A stretch of 64,000 nt of DNA, taken from contig QIAM01000086.1 of NCBI GenBank assembly GCA_003225555.1, forward strand, positions 27,309 through 91,308. The letters are read 5' to 3'. The position numbers and the translations under genes were made by a program. The stretch is from Acidobacteriota bacterium (GTDB lineage: Bacteria > Acidobacteriota > Terriglobia > Terriglobales > Acidobacteriaceae). How positions within the stretch are numbered: position 1 is the stretch's first letter; each line of letters begins with the position of its first letter. Of this stretch, positions 9,648 to 19,717 are shown one piece after another. The notes beneath the pieces were generated by a model that made no database searches, was not told where the DNA came from, and saw nothing but the letters and a program-made list of their open reading frames with translations.

Positions 9648-9680
9648 TGTAACCCTTCTGTAACACTGCGCCGATAGAAC
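9648..9680 (+). promoter_or_regulatory. Pho-box-like direct repeat and -10 element upstream of pstS
   Basis: TGTAAC occurs at 9648-9653 and again at 9659-9664, an 11-bp period typical of PhoB-family binding sites, which replace the -35 element. A weak -10 candidate TAGAAC lies at 9675-9680, 11 bp after the second repeat starts its end. The pstS start is 32 bp further on. The same geometry recurs upstream of pstC. Binding by a PhoB-type regulator is inferred; no phoB or phoR gene is in the window. Confidence 0.6.
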
Positions 9681-9711
9681 GGAGATATCTAATGTCAGGA
9701 GGAATTCTCTG

Positions 9712-10731
9712 GTGATACGCAGAGCGATGCTGCTTTTGCTGTGTGTTCTTCTGCCCCTTGGAGTATTTGGGCAAACCATCTTGAACGGAGCAGGTGCCAC
9801 CTTTCCGAACCCCATCTATTCCAAATGGTTCAGCGAATACCACAAACTGCATCCGGATATTCAGATCAATTACCAACCAATTGGCAGCGGTGGCGGCATC
9901 CGGCAGGTCACTGAAGGGACAGTCGATTTTGGGGCGAGCGACATGCCGATGACGGATACTCAGCTCCAGGAAGCCAAAACCAAGCTGAAGACTTCAATCC
10001 TTAATATTCCTACGGTCTTGGGGGCAGTTGTGCCGGCCTATAACATCCCGGGCGTGACGGGAGAGCTGAAATTTACGCCCGCAGTACTGGCGGGAATCTT
10101 TGTGGGCACGATCTCGAATTGGAATGACAAGGCAATCGCAGCTGCTAACCCCGGCGTGAACTTTCCCAACCAGGACATCATCGTTGTGCATCGCTCCGAC
10201 GGGAGCGGTACGTCGTTTATCTGGACAGACTATCTTTCCAAAGTCAGCTCCGAGTGGAAGAATCAGGTGGGGAGCGGCACGTCCGTAAAGTGGCCCAAGG
10301 GACTTGGTGGCAAGGGCAACGAGGGAGTGGCAGGATCGATTCGGCAGCTATCGGGCTCGATCGGCTATGTCGAGTCGATCTACGCCGTACAGAACAAAAT
10401 TCCCTACGGCAGCGTGCAGAATGCCGCAGGTGTTTTCCTCAAGGCGTCTCTGGAGAGCGTTACGGCAGCGGCGGCGTCGGCCCCGAAGATGGCGGCGGAT
10501 TTCCGGGTTTCGATCACGAATGCACCTGGCAACGATTCTTATCCAATCTCGAGCTTTACCTGGGTGCTGATTCCGGCTCAGTCGAAGGATGCCGCCAAAG
10601 GCAAGATCCTGGCCGACTTCCTGAACTGGATGGTCGATGACGGCCAGAAAATGACAGCAGCCCTGACCTATGCACCGCTTCCCGAGGCTGTCGAGCAGAA
10701 AGTGAAGGAAGCCATCAAACAGGTCAAGTAG
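9712..10731 (+). CDS. pstS: phosphate ABC transporter substrate-binding protein PstS
   Basis: 339 residues starting at GTG, with AGGAGG nine bases upstream. A signal peptide (about 1-19) is followed by NGAGATFPNPIYSKWFSEY, the hallmark start of mature PstS. SGGGIRQV, VDFGASDMPM and HRSDGSGTSFIWTDYLS supply the phosphate ligands. The protein captures inorganic phosphate in the periplasm for PstCAB. Unusually, the permease and ATPase genes are not adjacent but 5.6 kb away, beyond the polyphosphate genes ppk, sixA, ppx and a CHAD gene. A Pho-like box precedes it and a terminator follows, so pstS appears to be its own transcription unit. Confidence 0.97.
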   Translation: MIRRAMLLLLCVLLPLGVFGQTILNGAGATFPNPIYSKWFSEYHKLHPDIQINYQPIGSGGGIRQVTEGTVDFGASDMPMTDTQLQEAKTKLKTSILNIPTVLGAVVPAYNIPGVTGELKFTPAVLAGIFVGTISNWNDKAIAAANPGVNFPNQDIIVVHRSDGSGTSFIWTDYLSKVSSEWKNQVGSGTSVKWPKGLGGKGNEGVAGSIRQLSGSIGYVESIYAVQNKIPYGSVQNAAGVFLKASLESVTAAAASAPKMAADFRVSITNAPGNDSYPISSFTWVLIPAQSKDAAKGKILADFLNWMVDDGQKMTAALTYAPLPEAVEQKVKEAIKQVK

Positions 10732-10749
10732 CTCTCGTTTCGGGTCAGT

Positions 10750-10786
10750 GGGCGCCGCGATAATCCCGTGGCGCCCTTTTTGTTTT
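10750..10786 (+). terminator. rho-independent terminator after pstS
   Basis: The arms GGGCGCCGCG (10750-10759) and CGTGGCGCCC (10767-10776) pair over 10 bp with one G-U wobble around a 7-base loop. They are followed by TTTTTGTTTTT. The hairpin lies 19 bp after the pstS stop codon and isolates pstS from ppk. Confidence 0.88.
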
Positions 10787-11010
10787 TCATTATGCCGTGC
10801 CGCTCAGAGGCGTTGCACTGCCAGCCTCGTGACCGATGTTCTATACTGAGAACTTCATGATGTTGTCGCCGGAGACTGTGGAAGGCCGCACGAAAGCATC
10901 ATTTGCTTCTGAAGCGCCCGGACGGCTCGGAGATTAAGTGGATTACGAAACGAACTCCCATCAAAGATAAACCGCAGCACTAGCAGCGTAGACCAGCACA
11001 CGCACTCGTC

Positions 11011-13170
11011 ATGGCTCGCATCTCACTCGACAGTCCTCAGTACTACTTCAATCGCGATATTTCATGGCTCGCCTTCAATCGGCGTGTGCTCGAAGAGGCC
11101 GAGGACGAGGGAAACCCGCTGCTGGAACGACTGAAGTTTCTTTCAATCTCGGCCAGCAATCTCGACGAATTCTTCGAAGTCCGAGTCGCGGCCATGATGC
11201 AGCAGATCGAGGACGGCTACAACGAGAGTGGTCCGGACGGACTTACGCTCGCGGAAAAGCGCGAGATCCTGGCCAAACTTACGCACGAATTCGTCGATGA
11301 ACAGTATGACTGCTGGAATGCGCGCTTGCGCCCGGCGCTGGCGCAAAACGGAATCCGCGTACTGGGCCTGCACGAGCTTGAACCGGAGGCACAGCGCTTC
11401 GTCGATCAATACTGCGAAAGAGAGCTCGATCCTCTGCTCACGCCCGTCACTGTAGATCCTGCGCACCCGTTTCCTCGCGTTATCAACAAAGCTCTTTGCC
11501 TCGGTTTTCTGCTCCGGCGCCGGCGTCGCTCGGCGTTGACTTATACGGGCGTGGTGGCTGTGCCCCGGGCTTTGCCGCGACTGGTGCCTCTGCCCTCCGA
11601 GGGCACTGCAGACTTCATTTTTCTTGCGGATCTGGTCGCACAGCACGCTGTGCGCATGTATCACGGTTACGACATCGTCTCCTCTGCGCCCTTCCGCGTA
11701 ACCCGCAACAGCAATCTTTACTTGCAGGAGGAAGAGGCGCGCAGCTTGTTGGAATCGGTCCGGGCCGAGTTGCATAACCGGCGCAAGGGCGACGCGGTTC
11801 GCATGGAGATCGAGGCTGACGCTGATCCGGAGATCATCGACCGCCTGAGCACGGTATTTGAGCTCGATCCCTGGCAAGTATTTCCGGTCAATGGCCCGGT
11901 AAATCTGTCGAGGCTATTCAATATTTATGAGCAGGTGCAGCGTCCCGATCTCAAGTACCGCACGTATGCCCCACGCGAGTTGCGCCTTACCTCCAAGTCG
12001 AAGGACTTATTCGAAGAGCTCAGGCGGCACGACATTCTTCTGCACCATCCTTACGATTCCTACGATGCCGTAGTTTCGTTTATCGAGTCGGCGGCGGAAG
12101 ACGACCGGGTGCTGTCGATCAAGCAGACGCTGTACCGCACCAGCGAGCATTCGTTGATTGTGCCGTCATTGATCGACGCCGCATCGCGCAAGGAAGTCAC
12201 GGCCGTGATTGAACTGAAAGCGCGCTTCGATGAAGCTTCGAATATCCGCTGGGCACGCGATCTGGAGGATGCAGGAGTGCAGGTCTTCCACGGGCTGGTA
12301 GGTCTCAAGACCCATTGCAAGCTGTCTCTGCTGGTGCGGCGCGATCCCGACGGCGTGACTCGCAGCTATGCGCACATCGGCACCGGAAACTACAACGCCT
12401 CAACAGCACGCATCTACACCGACCTCAGCTTGTTCACCGCCAACCCCGAAGTCACGCGTGCCGTCCACGACGTGTTCAGTTTCCTGACCGCTTATGCCGA
12501 AAATCCCAGCTACGAGCCGCTGCTGGTGGCGCCCCTCGATCTGGCGGAAAAGATCATCGCGCTGATCGATCGTGAAGCTGACTATGCGCGCCAGGGACTT
12601 CGGGCCCGCATTGTTGCCAAGATGAATGCGTTGCTCGACAAGAACGTCGTGCAAGCCCTGTACCGGGCATCGCAGGCCGGTGTGGAGATTGATTTGATCG
12701 TCCGTGGCATTTGCGCCCTTCGACCTGGCGTGCGCGGAGTGAGCGATCATATTCGTGTCCGTAGCATTGTGGGAAGATTTTTGGAGCACAGCCGCATCTA
12801 CTACTTCGCCAATGGTGGGGACGAGCAGATCTACATTGGCAGCGCCGACTGGATGGCGCGCAATCTCTACGAGCGGGTCGAGGTGCTCGTGCCTCTGCAG
12901 GATGAGTTACTGCGCGAGCGGGCGCACCACGAAATTCTGGATGCTTACCTCGCCGACAATCGCAAAGCGCGTATCCTGTTGCCGGACGGAAATTACATCC
13001 GTGCATGGCAACCGGTGCGCGGCAAACGAAACCGCAAGGCGCCGGTGGGCACGGCTGCATTCAATGCCCAGGAATTTCTGATCCAGCTCGCTGAAGGAAA
13101 ACAACCCGCTTTATCTCCCGCGAATCTGCTTTCTGGAACGCGCAAGATTCTGGTGGGAAAGGAACGATAA
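11011..13170 (+). CDS. ppk: polyphosphate kinase 1
   Basis: 719 residues, full length for PPK1, which reversibly makes polyphosphate from ATP. The N-terminal domain has YFNRDISWLAFNRRVLEEA, and SASNLDEFFEVRVA follows. The catalytic half holds two phospholipase-D-like motifs: THCKLSLLVRR with His435 (the residue number of the phosphorylated His in the E. coli enzyme), then HIGTGNYN, and LEHSRIYYF with His593 followed by GSADWMARN. ppk is followed 6 bp later by sixA, so these two are probably cotranscribed. Within the island it sits with an exopolyphosphatase and a CHAD protein, giving synthesis, breakdown and binding of polyphosphate together. Confidence 0.97.
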   Translation: MARISLDSPQYYFNRDISWLAFNRRVLEEAEDEGNPLLERLKFLSISASNLDEFFEVRVAAMMQQIEDGYNESGPDGLTLAEKREILAKLTHEFVDEQYDCWNARLRPALAQNGIRVLGLHELEPEAQRFVDQYCERELDPLLTPVTVDPAHPFPRVINKALCLGFLLRRRRRSALTYTGVVAVPRALPRLVPLPSEGTADFIFLADLVAQHAVRMYHGYDIVSSAPFRVTRNSNLYLQEEEARSLLESVRAELHNRRKGDAVRMEIEADADPEIIDRLSTVFELDPWQVFPVNGPVNLSRLFNIYEQVQRPDLKYRTYAPRELRLTSKSKDLFEELRRHDILLHHPYDSYDAVVSFIESAAEDDRVLSIKQTLYRTSEHSLIVPSLIDAASRKEVTAVIELKARFDEASNIRWARDLEDAGVQVFHGLVGLKTHCKLSLLVRRDPDGVTRSYAHIGTGNYNASTARIYTDLSLFTANPEVTRAVHDVFSFLTAYAENPSYEPLLVAPLDLAEKIIALIDREADYARQGLRARIVAKMNALLDKNVVQALYRASQAGVEIDLIVRGICALRPGVRGVSDHIRVRSIVGRFLEHSRIYYFANGGDEQIYIGSADWMARNLYERVEVLVPLQDELLRERAHHEILDAYLADNRKARILLPDGNYIRAWQPVRGKRNRKAPVGTAAFNAQEFLIQLAEGKQPALSPANLLSGTRKILVGKER

Positions 13171-13176
13171 CCTGAA

Positions 13177-13707
13177 ATGATCCTTTACTTCCTGCGGCAC
13201 GCCAGTGCCGGGCAGCATTTGATAAGTCCCAAGAAGGACGAGAAGCGCGCGCTCGACAAAGATGGCATCGAGCAGTGCGGCTACGTGGGACGGGCTCTGG
13301 TCGCCCTCGAGGTGCAGGTGGACGCAATTGTCTCGAGCCCGCTGAAACGCGCTACCCAAACGGCTTCACTGGTCGGCAATGAACTCGGGTATGAAGGGAA
13401 AGTACAAATCGATGCCGGACTCCGTCCTGAAGGTTCCTTTGTCGATTTCCGTAAGCTGCTGGAAAAGTATGCACGGCAGGAAGCGATCATGGTTGTAGGG
13501 CACAATCCCAACCTGAGCCAGTTCCTCGGAACCGTCGTCAGCGATTCGGGCTGCGAGGCCTCGATAGAGTTGAAGAAAGGAGCCGTGGCCAAGGTGGAAA
13601 TGCGTCGCAGCTCCGGAACGCTGCAGTGGTGTTTGACGCCGAAGCTGGTCCGTGCCCTTTACGACACCGCTGTAGAAAGCTCGCGTCCAAGAACCTCACG
13701 GAAATAG
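13177..13707 (+). CDS. sixA: SixA-type histidine phosphatase
   Basis: 176 residues of the histidine-phosphatase superfamily. It begins LYFLRHASAG with the catalytic RHA triplet, later has SSPLKRATQTA, and VVGHNPNLSQFL supplies the second catalytic His. SixA in E. coli removes phosphate from phosphohistidine in phosphotransfer proteins. The substrate here is not known. The ATG is 6 bp after the ppk stop. The last 49 bp overlap the 3' end of the convergent ppx gene. The pairing with ppk suggests a role tied to polyphosphate, but that is inference. Confidence 0.88.
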   Translation: MILYFLRHASAGQHLISPKKDEKRALDKDGIEQCGYVGRALVALEVQVDAIVSSPLKRATQTASLVGNELGYEGKVQIDAGLRPEGSFVDFRKLLEKYARQEAIMVVGHNPNLSQFLGTVVSDSGCEASIELKKGAVAKVEMRRSSGTLQWCLTPKLVRALYDTAVESSRPRTSRK

Positions 13708-15191
13708 GCGCAGTCCTTTTCGATTGCCCATAGTTCCAGATCCACTCCCATGCGCCGGCGGGGAACCAGCGTTAATCGAACATCAGCCGCGCGCAATGCC
13801 ACCCGCACTTTCTGCACGGCGCGGCTACGGCCCAGATTGAGGGAGCGCGCCAGGCGCAAGATCAGAATTGCCTTCTGCACTCCGGCACGCTCGGCGGGAT
13901 CGAGGGCTTTCATCGGTCCGTCTTCGACCGTGGGGCGCGACTTTCCCAGGTAGCGCGCAATCGCCGCGATAATGCGCCGCTGCTGCGGCGTGTAGCCGAG
14001 AATCTCCGAGTTCGAGATGATGTAGTGGGTATGCCGGTGGCGGCCGGTTCGGTTTACGTAGTCCCCAACTTCGTAGAGCATGGCCGCCGCTGAGATCCAC
14101 TGCCGGTATTCAGGAGGCAGCCGGTGCACGCGGCGTAAGGCGGTAAACAGGAACACCGCCGCGTCGCGAACATCCAGGGCGTGCTTGCGGTCGACGCGGT
14201 AATGGGTGACCGCCCTGGTGATCGACTCCCAGCGTTCCGACTCAATCTGGCGGCCAGATCGGGTGCTGTGATCGTATTCGGCGGCCATCTGCGCAAGGAT
14301 GCCGTCCCGGAGCCCCAGAGGGGAGAAGCGGAAGCCCTTCAACCGGCAGCGGTCCATGAGTTCGTAGTACACCATGGCTCCGGCCACGATGATTTCGGCA
14401 CGCCTCGGTCCGATGCCTTCGATTTTGCGGCGCTCGGCGACAGGAAGGCGCGCCAGTCGCTTGGCGATGCGGCTCATCTCGGCGCGCGAGACTGCGGGCC
14501 TTCCGCGGCTAGAGCTATTTTTTCGGAGATGAGCGGCCGTGGCAGCGAGAGCGGCGGCAGTCCCCGAGGTCGCGATGACGTTCTTGACCCGGGCGGCCAC
14601 GATGCGCGAAGTGATGCGCCCGACTTCCCGCGCGATAAACCCGCTCAACCGCTTCAGTTCGCCCTTTCGCGGTGGATCATGGCCGAGAAACTCGTCGGTC
14701 AGGCGGACCGCTCCCAGCGGCAAGCTGACCGTATCGTGAATCTGGCCGCTTCGGGAGACAGTGAGCTCACAGCTGCCCCCACCGAGATCAATCATCAGCG
14801 TGGGCGAACTGTCGACGCGTCCGCTGGACACTAGACCCAGGTGAATCAGACGGGCTTCTTCCAAACCGGAGATGATCTCAACTCGCCAGCCGGTTGCCGA
14901 ACGCACCCATTCGAGGAAGGCTTGCGAGTTACGAGCATCTCGCAGGGCACTGGTGGCTACGACGCGCACCGTGTCGGTCGCTACCTGCTGCGTCGCGCGG
15001 TGAAAGCGCCGCAAGACCTTGACGGTTTCGGCCATCGAGTCCGGCGTAAGAAAGCCGGAACGAAAGACCCCTTCTCCAAGGCGGGTGACCTCGCGGTCTT
15101 CGTGGATGGAACGAAGCCGATGCCCCTGCAGGCGCGCAATCTTCAATCGAACGGAGTTGGAGCCGATGTCGACCGCGGCAAAGGTGGGCAT
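13659..15191 (-). CDS. ppx: exopolyphosphatase Ppx/GppA family
   Basis: 510 residues. The actin/HSP70-like fold is marked by AAVDIGSNSVRLKIARL at the start and LMIDLGGGSCELTVS near residue 135, the two phosphate-binding loops. The C-terminal third (about 310-510) is an HD-like helical domain with AAMLYEVGDYVNRTGRHRHTHY. Such enzymes release phosphate from polyphosphate ends or hydrolyse pppGpp, and sequence alone does not separate the two. Its ppk neighbourhood favours polyphosphate. Its 3' end overlaps sixA by 49 bp on the other strand. Confidence 0.93.
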   Translation of the reverse strand: MPTFAAVDIGSNSVRLKIARLQGHRLRSIHEDREVTRLGEGVFRSGFLTPDSMAETVKVLRRFHRATQQVATDTVRVVATSALRDARNSQAFLEWVRSATGWRVEIISGLEEARLIHLGLVSSGRVDSSPTLMIDLGGGSCELTVSRSGQIHDTVSLPLGAVRLTDEFLGHDPPRKGELKRLSGFIAREVGRITSRIVAARVKNVIATSGTAAALAATAAHLRKNSSSRGRPAVSRAEMSRIAKRLARLPVAERRKIEGIGPRRAEIIVAGAMVYYELMDRCRLKGFRFSPLGLRDGILAQMAAEYDHSTRSGRQIESERWESITRAVTHYRVDRKHALDVRDAAVFLFTALRRVHRLPPEYRQWISAAAMLYEVGDYVNRTGRHRHTHYIISNSEILGYTPQQRRIIAAIARYLGKSRPTVEDGPMKALDPAERAGVQKAILILRLARSLNLGRSRAVQKVRVALRAADVRLTLVPRRRMGVDLELWAIEKDCAYFREVLGRELSTAVS

Positions 15192-15262
15192 GTCGAAGCC
15201 TCACAGTTTACACGGCAGAATGGCGGATCGTCATGACTTTTAGGGACTATGATTTTTGGGGA

Positions 15263-16123
15263 CTACGCTGCGGTAGTCGCGCGCAGGGCCAGGGAAGGCT
15301 TCACATTGCGTTTCTGGGGGCCAGGTTCTTTTGCGTCAGCGAGGGAACCTGATGCGGGTTTAGCCGAACCGGATGTGGCGAGCACCGCTACCGCCCGACG
15401 GGATTTCGATCCGGTTACATTGCGGAGCACGGCCAGCAGGGAAGAATGCGGCAGCTCTTCCAGTCGACTGGCCGCATTCTGAGTCAGCATCAGCCAATCG
15501 TGCCAGTCGCCGAGTGCATCCTGCACGCGGCGGAGCTGCACGAGGAATCGGTCCGCTTCAGGAGATTTGGCAGCGTACTCAGCCGTATAGCGCGCCCGTT
15601 TGATGAGGATGCGGTACTGATGGAGCAATTCATCCGAGGGAGAGCCCTCCGGACGCGTCGCCTTTTGCAGCATCTTTTTCGCGGTTGCCAGCGGATCGCG
15701 AGCTGCATCGAGGTTCAGTTCCATGCTGGCTCGCTTCAGCCGTTGACGAATCTCGCGGATCATCTCCTTGTCCAGCGCCTTACGCAACTTCTTGTCATGC
15801 TCGGCACGAAGTTCGATCAGGCTCTGCATGAGTAACGTCTTGCGCCTGGGCTCCTGCGGAGTCTTAAGGCTGCGTAAGGCAGACAGCTGAACATCCAGGT
15901 CTCGAACCTTTCCCGCACGCTTGCGAATCCTGGTTAACAGCTTCAGCAGCTTTTTCTGGTTGCGATCCCGTTGAGGGAGCAAATCTTCGAGCAGGGTCTG
16001 AAGGCGCCGAGTGCCGGTGCGGAAGCTGTGAACGCTCTCGGGTTGCCGCTCCGATGAGAGCGTTACCAACTCCCGTTCGAGCTTCGTGAAAACGAAGCGT
16101 GTCCGCTCTGGCGTAATCGGCAT
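15263..16123 (-). CDS. CHAD domain protein
   Basis: From the ATG at 16123 there are 286 residues (a TTG at 16171 would add 16). The body is a helical CHAD domain: VHSFRTGTRRLQTLLEDL near the start, RKRAGKVRDLDVQLSAL, then LLHQYRILIKRARYTAEY and ALGDWHDWLML, with conserved His, Arg and Lys along the helices. CHAD domains bind polyphosphate through these basic faces. The C-terminal tail (about 225-286) is basic and low in structure. It lies 71 bp upstream of ppx on the same strand, and the two may form one unit placing a polyphosphate binder beside a polyphosphatase. Confidence 0.88.
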   Translation of the reverse strand: MPITPERTRFVFTKLERELVTLSSERQPESVHSFRTGTRRLQTLLEDLLPQRDRNQKKLLKLLTRIRKRAGKVRDLDVQLSALRSLKTPQEPRRKTLLMQSLIELRAEHDKKLRKALDKEMIREIRQRLKRASMELNLDAARDPLATAKKMLQKATRPEGSPSDELLHQYRILIKRARYTAEYAAKSPEADRFLVQLRRVQDALGDWHDWLMLTQNAASRLEELPHSSLLAVLRNVTGSKSRRAVAVLATSGSAKPASGSLADAKEPGPQKRNVKPSLALRATTAA

Positions 16124-16248
16124 AACAGAATGGAATGTCGGGGAACGAAAAGATACAGGCTTACTCAGCAAAACGCAACCGGCACAACAGTGCCAGCGTG
16201 GAATTCTAGCGCTGACGTGATCGCGATTCCTGGAAAAAGCAAAATCAT

Positions 16249-16281
16249 TTTAACACCAATGTAACAAGTCTCTGCTACGGT
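16249..16281 (+). promoter_or_regulatory. Pho-box-like direct repeat upstream of pstC
   Basis: TTTAAC (16249-16254) and TGTAAC (16260-16265) repeat with an 11-bp period, as at pstS. A weak -10 candidate TACGGT at 16276-16281 has the same distance from the second repeat as the candidate at pstS. If that -10 is used, the transcript would begin almost at the pstC ATG at 16291, so the -10 assignment is tentative. The repeat itself is the stronger evidence. Confidence 0.55.
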
Positions 16282-16290
16282 GAGGGGCGA

Positions 16291-17325
16291 ATGGCCAATC
16301 GTGCATTTCGCCGGCCTGATATGCTGCGTCCGCAAGCTGTTGCACAGACGAAGGTTACAGCCGCACCGGTCGCGCGGACTACGCCCCTCCTGGACGCTTC
16401 GGGGGGAGAATTCCTGGATCGCATCTTCTGGTTTGCCATGCTGGCTTGTGGCTTGGCCGTACTCGGCATCCTAGTGCTGATTGTCTACGAGCTGGTCCTG
16501 CGCTCGGGACTCTCATGGCACGCATTCGGCTTCAAATTCTTTGTCGGGCGGGATTGGGATCCAGTGAACGAGCAGTTTGCCGCGTTGCCCTTCGTCTACG
16601 GAACGCTGGTCTCATCGCTGCTTGCCCTGACCATTGCCGTTCCGCTGGCCGTGGGCGTCGCGGTCTTTACCACAGAGATGTGCCCGCGAGCCCTGCGCGG
16701 TCCTCTATCGTTCTTCGTAGAGTTGCTGGCCGCAATCCCCAGCGTGATTTACGGGCTGTGGGCAATCTTCGTTCTCGTACCGATCTTGACGCGTTACGTA
16801 GATCCTTTCCTGAGTAAAACCCTGGGTTGGACGGGCCTGTTTGCGGGACCATCGTTCGGCTATTCCATGTTCGCCGCCGGTATAATCCTGGCGATCATGA
16901 TCATCCCGATTATTTCTTCCATTGCTCGCGAAGTGCTGATGGTAGTACCACAGCATCAGCGGGAGGCTGCACTGGCATTGGGCGCCACGCGCTGGGAAAT
17001 GATTCGGATTGGCGTGCTTCGGAACGCGCGCGCGGGCATCATGGGCGCGATCATCCTGGGACTTGGGCGTGCGTTGGGCGAGACCATGGCGGTCACCATG
17101 GTGATTGGAAATCGTCCGGAAATTGCGAAATCCCTGCTGGCTCCCGGCTACACTATGGCCAGCGTGCTGGCGAACGAATTCAGCGAGGCGACCGGAAATG
17201 TCTATCTCTCGGCGCTAATCGAAATCGGACTTGCTTTGTTTCTTGTTACGATCGTGGTAAACGCGTTGGCGCGATTCCTGGTTTGGACCGTCACCCGCGG
17301 CCAGCCTGCGAGGGCCCGTGCCTGA
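16291..17325 (+). CDS. pstC: phosphate ABC transporter permease PstC
   Basis: 344 residues with six or more helices. It carries FGFKFFVGRDWDPVNEQFAALPFVYGT before the permease domain, characteristic of PstC, and the cytoplasmic EAA loop HQREAALALGATRWEMI. It forms the membrane channel with PstA. GTGAGGGG precedes the ATG. The 3' end overlaps pstA by 8 bp, so the two are translationally coupled. It heads the pstC-pstA-pstB-phoU-phosphoesterase run, preceded by a Pho-like box. Confidence 0.97.
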   Translation: MANRAFRRPDMLRPQAVAQTKVTAAPVARTTPLLDASGGEFLDRIFWFAMLACGLAVLGILVLIVYELVLRSGLSWHAFGFKFFVGRDWDPVNEQFAALPFVYGTLVSSLLALTIAVPLAVGVAVFTTEMCPRALRGPLSFFVELLAAIPSVIYGLWAIFVLVPILTRYVDPFLSKTLGWTGLFAGPSFGYSMFAAGIILAIMIIPIISSIAREVLMVVPQHQREAALALGATRWEMIRIGVLRNARAGIMGAIILGLGRALGETMAVTMVIGNRPEIAKSLLAPGYTMASVLANEFSEATGNVYLSALIEIGLALFLVTIVVNALARFLVWTVTRGQPARARA

Positions 17326-18202
17326 GACTCCAAATGTCGCCGCACCGTATTCCGTTCCGCCCATCAGCTGGGGGCGGAGGATCACGGATCACATGATGAC
17401 GGGCGTTGCCGTGTTTACCGTCCTCCTGGTGCTCCTGCCGCTGGTCGCGATCTTCGGCTATCTTGTCTACCGGGGCGTAGGATCGATCAACTGGGCTTTC
17501 CTGACGCAGACTCCAAAACCGGTGGGAGAACCTGGCGGAGGGATGGCGAATGCGATTGTGGGGTCGGCATTCATCCTCGGCATTGCCAGCATTCTTGGCG
17601 TGCCGATCGGAGTCGGTGCCGGTATCTACCTTGCGGAGTTTGGCCGCCACCGTTTCGGCGATGCGATTCGCTTTACGGCGGACGTGCTGAATGGCGTTCC
17701 TTCGATTGTGATCGGCATTGTGGCGTATTCGATCGTCGTTTTGTACCAGAGGCACTTCTCGGCGCTGGCCGGCGGAGTAGCGCTGGCGATCATGATGATC
17801 CCCACCATCACCCGCACGACGGAGGAGATGCTCCTGCTCGTTCCCCAGGCCCTGCGCGAGGCCTCGTACGGGCTCGGCATTCCACGCTGGCGGACTACGC
17901 TGTCCATCACGTTGCGGACTGCGACGTCCGGCGTGATCACCGGAATCATGCTGGCCTTCGCCCGAGTTGCCGGCGAGACTGCGCCGCTGCTGTTCACCGC
18001 GTTCGGCAACCAATACTGGAATTTACACGCGGAGCAGCCTACGGCAGCTTTGCCGCTGCAGATCTACGTCTATGCCAATTCGCCCTACGATGACTGGCAC
18101 CGCCAGGCGTGGGCGGGATCGTTCGTGCTCATCATTCTGATTGTCAGCGCGGTGTCCGCCGTCCGATTCGCCGTGCGCCGCGGGACCTTTGGGGCGGCCT
18201 GA
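17318..18202 (+). CDS. pstA: phosphate ABC transporter permease PstA
   Basis: 294 residues starting at the GTG inside the end of pstC. About six helices are visible. GGMANAIVGSAFILG, GIYLAEFGRHRFGDAIRF and the EAA-type loop PQALREASYGLGIPRWRT mark PstA. It pairs with PstC to form the phosphate channel energised by PstB. The stop codon is 3 bp before the pstB start. Confidence 0.97.
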   Translation: MPETPNVAAPYSVPPISWGRRITDHMMTGVAVFTVLLVLLPLVAIFGYLVYRGVGSINWAFLTQTPKPVGEPGGGMANAIVGSAFILGIASILGVPIGVGAGIYLAEFGRHRFGDAIRFTADVLNGVPSIVIGIVAYSIVVLYQRHFSALAGGVALAIMMIPTITRTTEEMLLLVPQALREASYGLGIPRWRTTLSITLRTATSGVITGIMLAFARVAGETAPLLFTAFGNQYWNLHAEQPTAALPLQIYVYANSPYDDWHRQAWAGSFVLIILIVSAVSAVRFAVRRGTFGAA

Positions 18203-18205
18203 TTT

Positions 18206-18963
<758 letters not shown>

Positions 18964-18964
<1 letters not shown>

Positions 18965-19677
18965 TGCGTACGCGTTTTCAGCAGGGGCTCGACGATCTGC
19001 GGCAGAAGTTGCTTCGCATGGGCGGATTGGCGGAGCAGGCGGTGGACCGCGCGCGTCAGGCGTACGTGGAGCGCGATCTCACACGCTGCCAGATGGTGCT
19101 GGAAGGCGAGAGCCTGATCAACACGGCTGAGCGCGAGATCGACGAGGCAGCCTTCGACCTGCTCGCGATGCAGCAGCCCATGGCGGTTGATCTCCGCTTC
19201 ATTCTCGCCGTTACGAAGATCAACTCCGACCTCGAGCGCGTTGGCGATCAGGCGGTAAATATCGCCGAGCGCGTGATGGACATGGTGGAGCTTCCCGCTA
19301 CCGATTTACCGGTAGATATTGCACGAATGGGCGCAGCCGTAAGTGCTATGGTTCGCCGGGCTCTAGAGTCGTTTATTGAAGGAAAAGTTGAACTTGCTCA
19401 AGCCGTGCTCGAAATGGACAGCGTGATTGATCGCATGCGCGACGACGCCTTCATCCAGCTGGTAAAGACGATGAATGCCAGGCCCGAGGCTGTCCGTCAG
19501 GCACTGGATGCGCTGCTGGTCGCGCGCAATCTGGAGCGCGTCGCCGACCATGCCACGAACATTGCCGAGGACGTCATCTTCTGGGTGCAGGGAGCCGATG
19601 TCCGCCACAACGTGCAGACCGAAGGCCACGAGACGCCAGAGTCATCGCAGGCATCATCCAAGCCCACTCACACATAA
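18964..19677 (+). CDS. phoU: phosphate signalling regulator PhoU
   Basis: 237 residues forming two PhoU three-helix repeats. The metal-binding signatures appear as VTKINSDLERVGDQAVNIAE in the first repeat and ARNLERVADHATNIAEDVIF in the second. PhoU damps Pho signalling through PstB and the PhoR kinase. It overlaps pstB by one base. The last 25 residues are hydrophilic and not part of the fold. Confidence 0.96.
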
Positions 19678-19717
19678 ACGCATGCCGGTGCCGTCCTGCA
19701 AGGGTGCCTGCTAGCCT

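Noticed and set aside
10857..10922. 21-codon frame between pstS and ppk
   Set aside because: Too short, no ribosome binding site, and no recognisable leader-peptide features.
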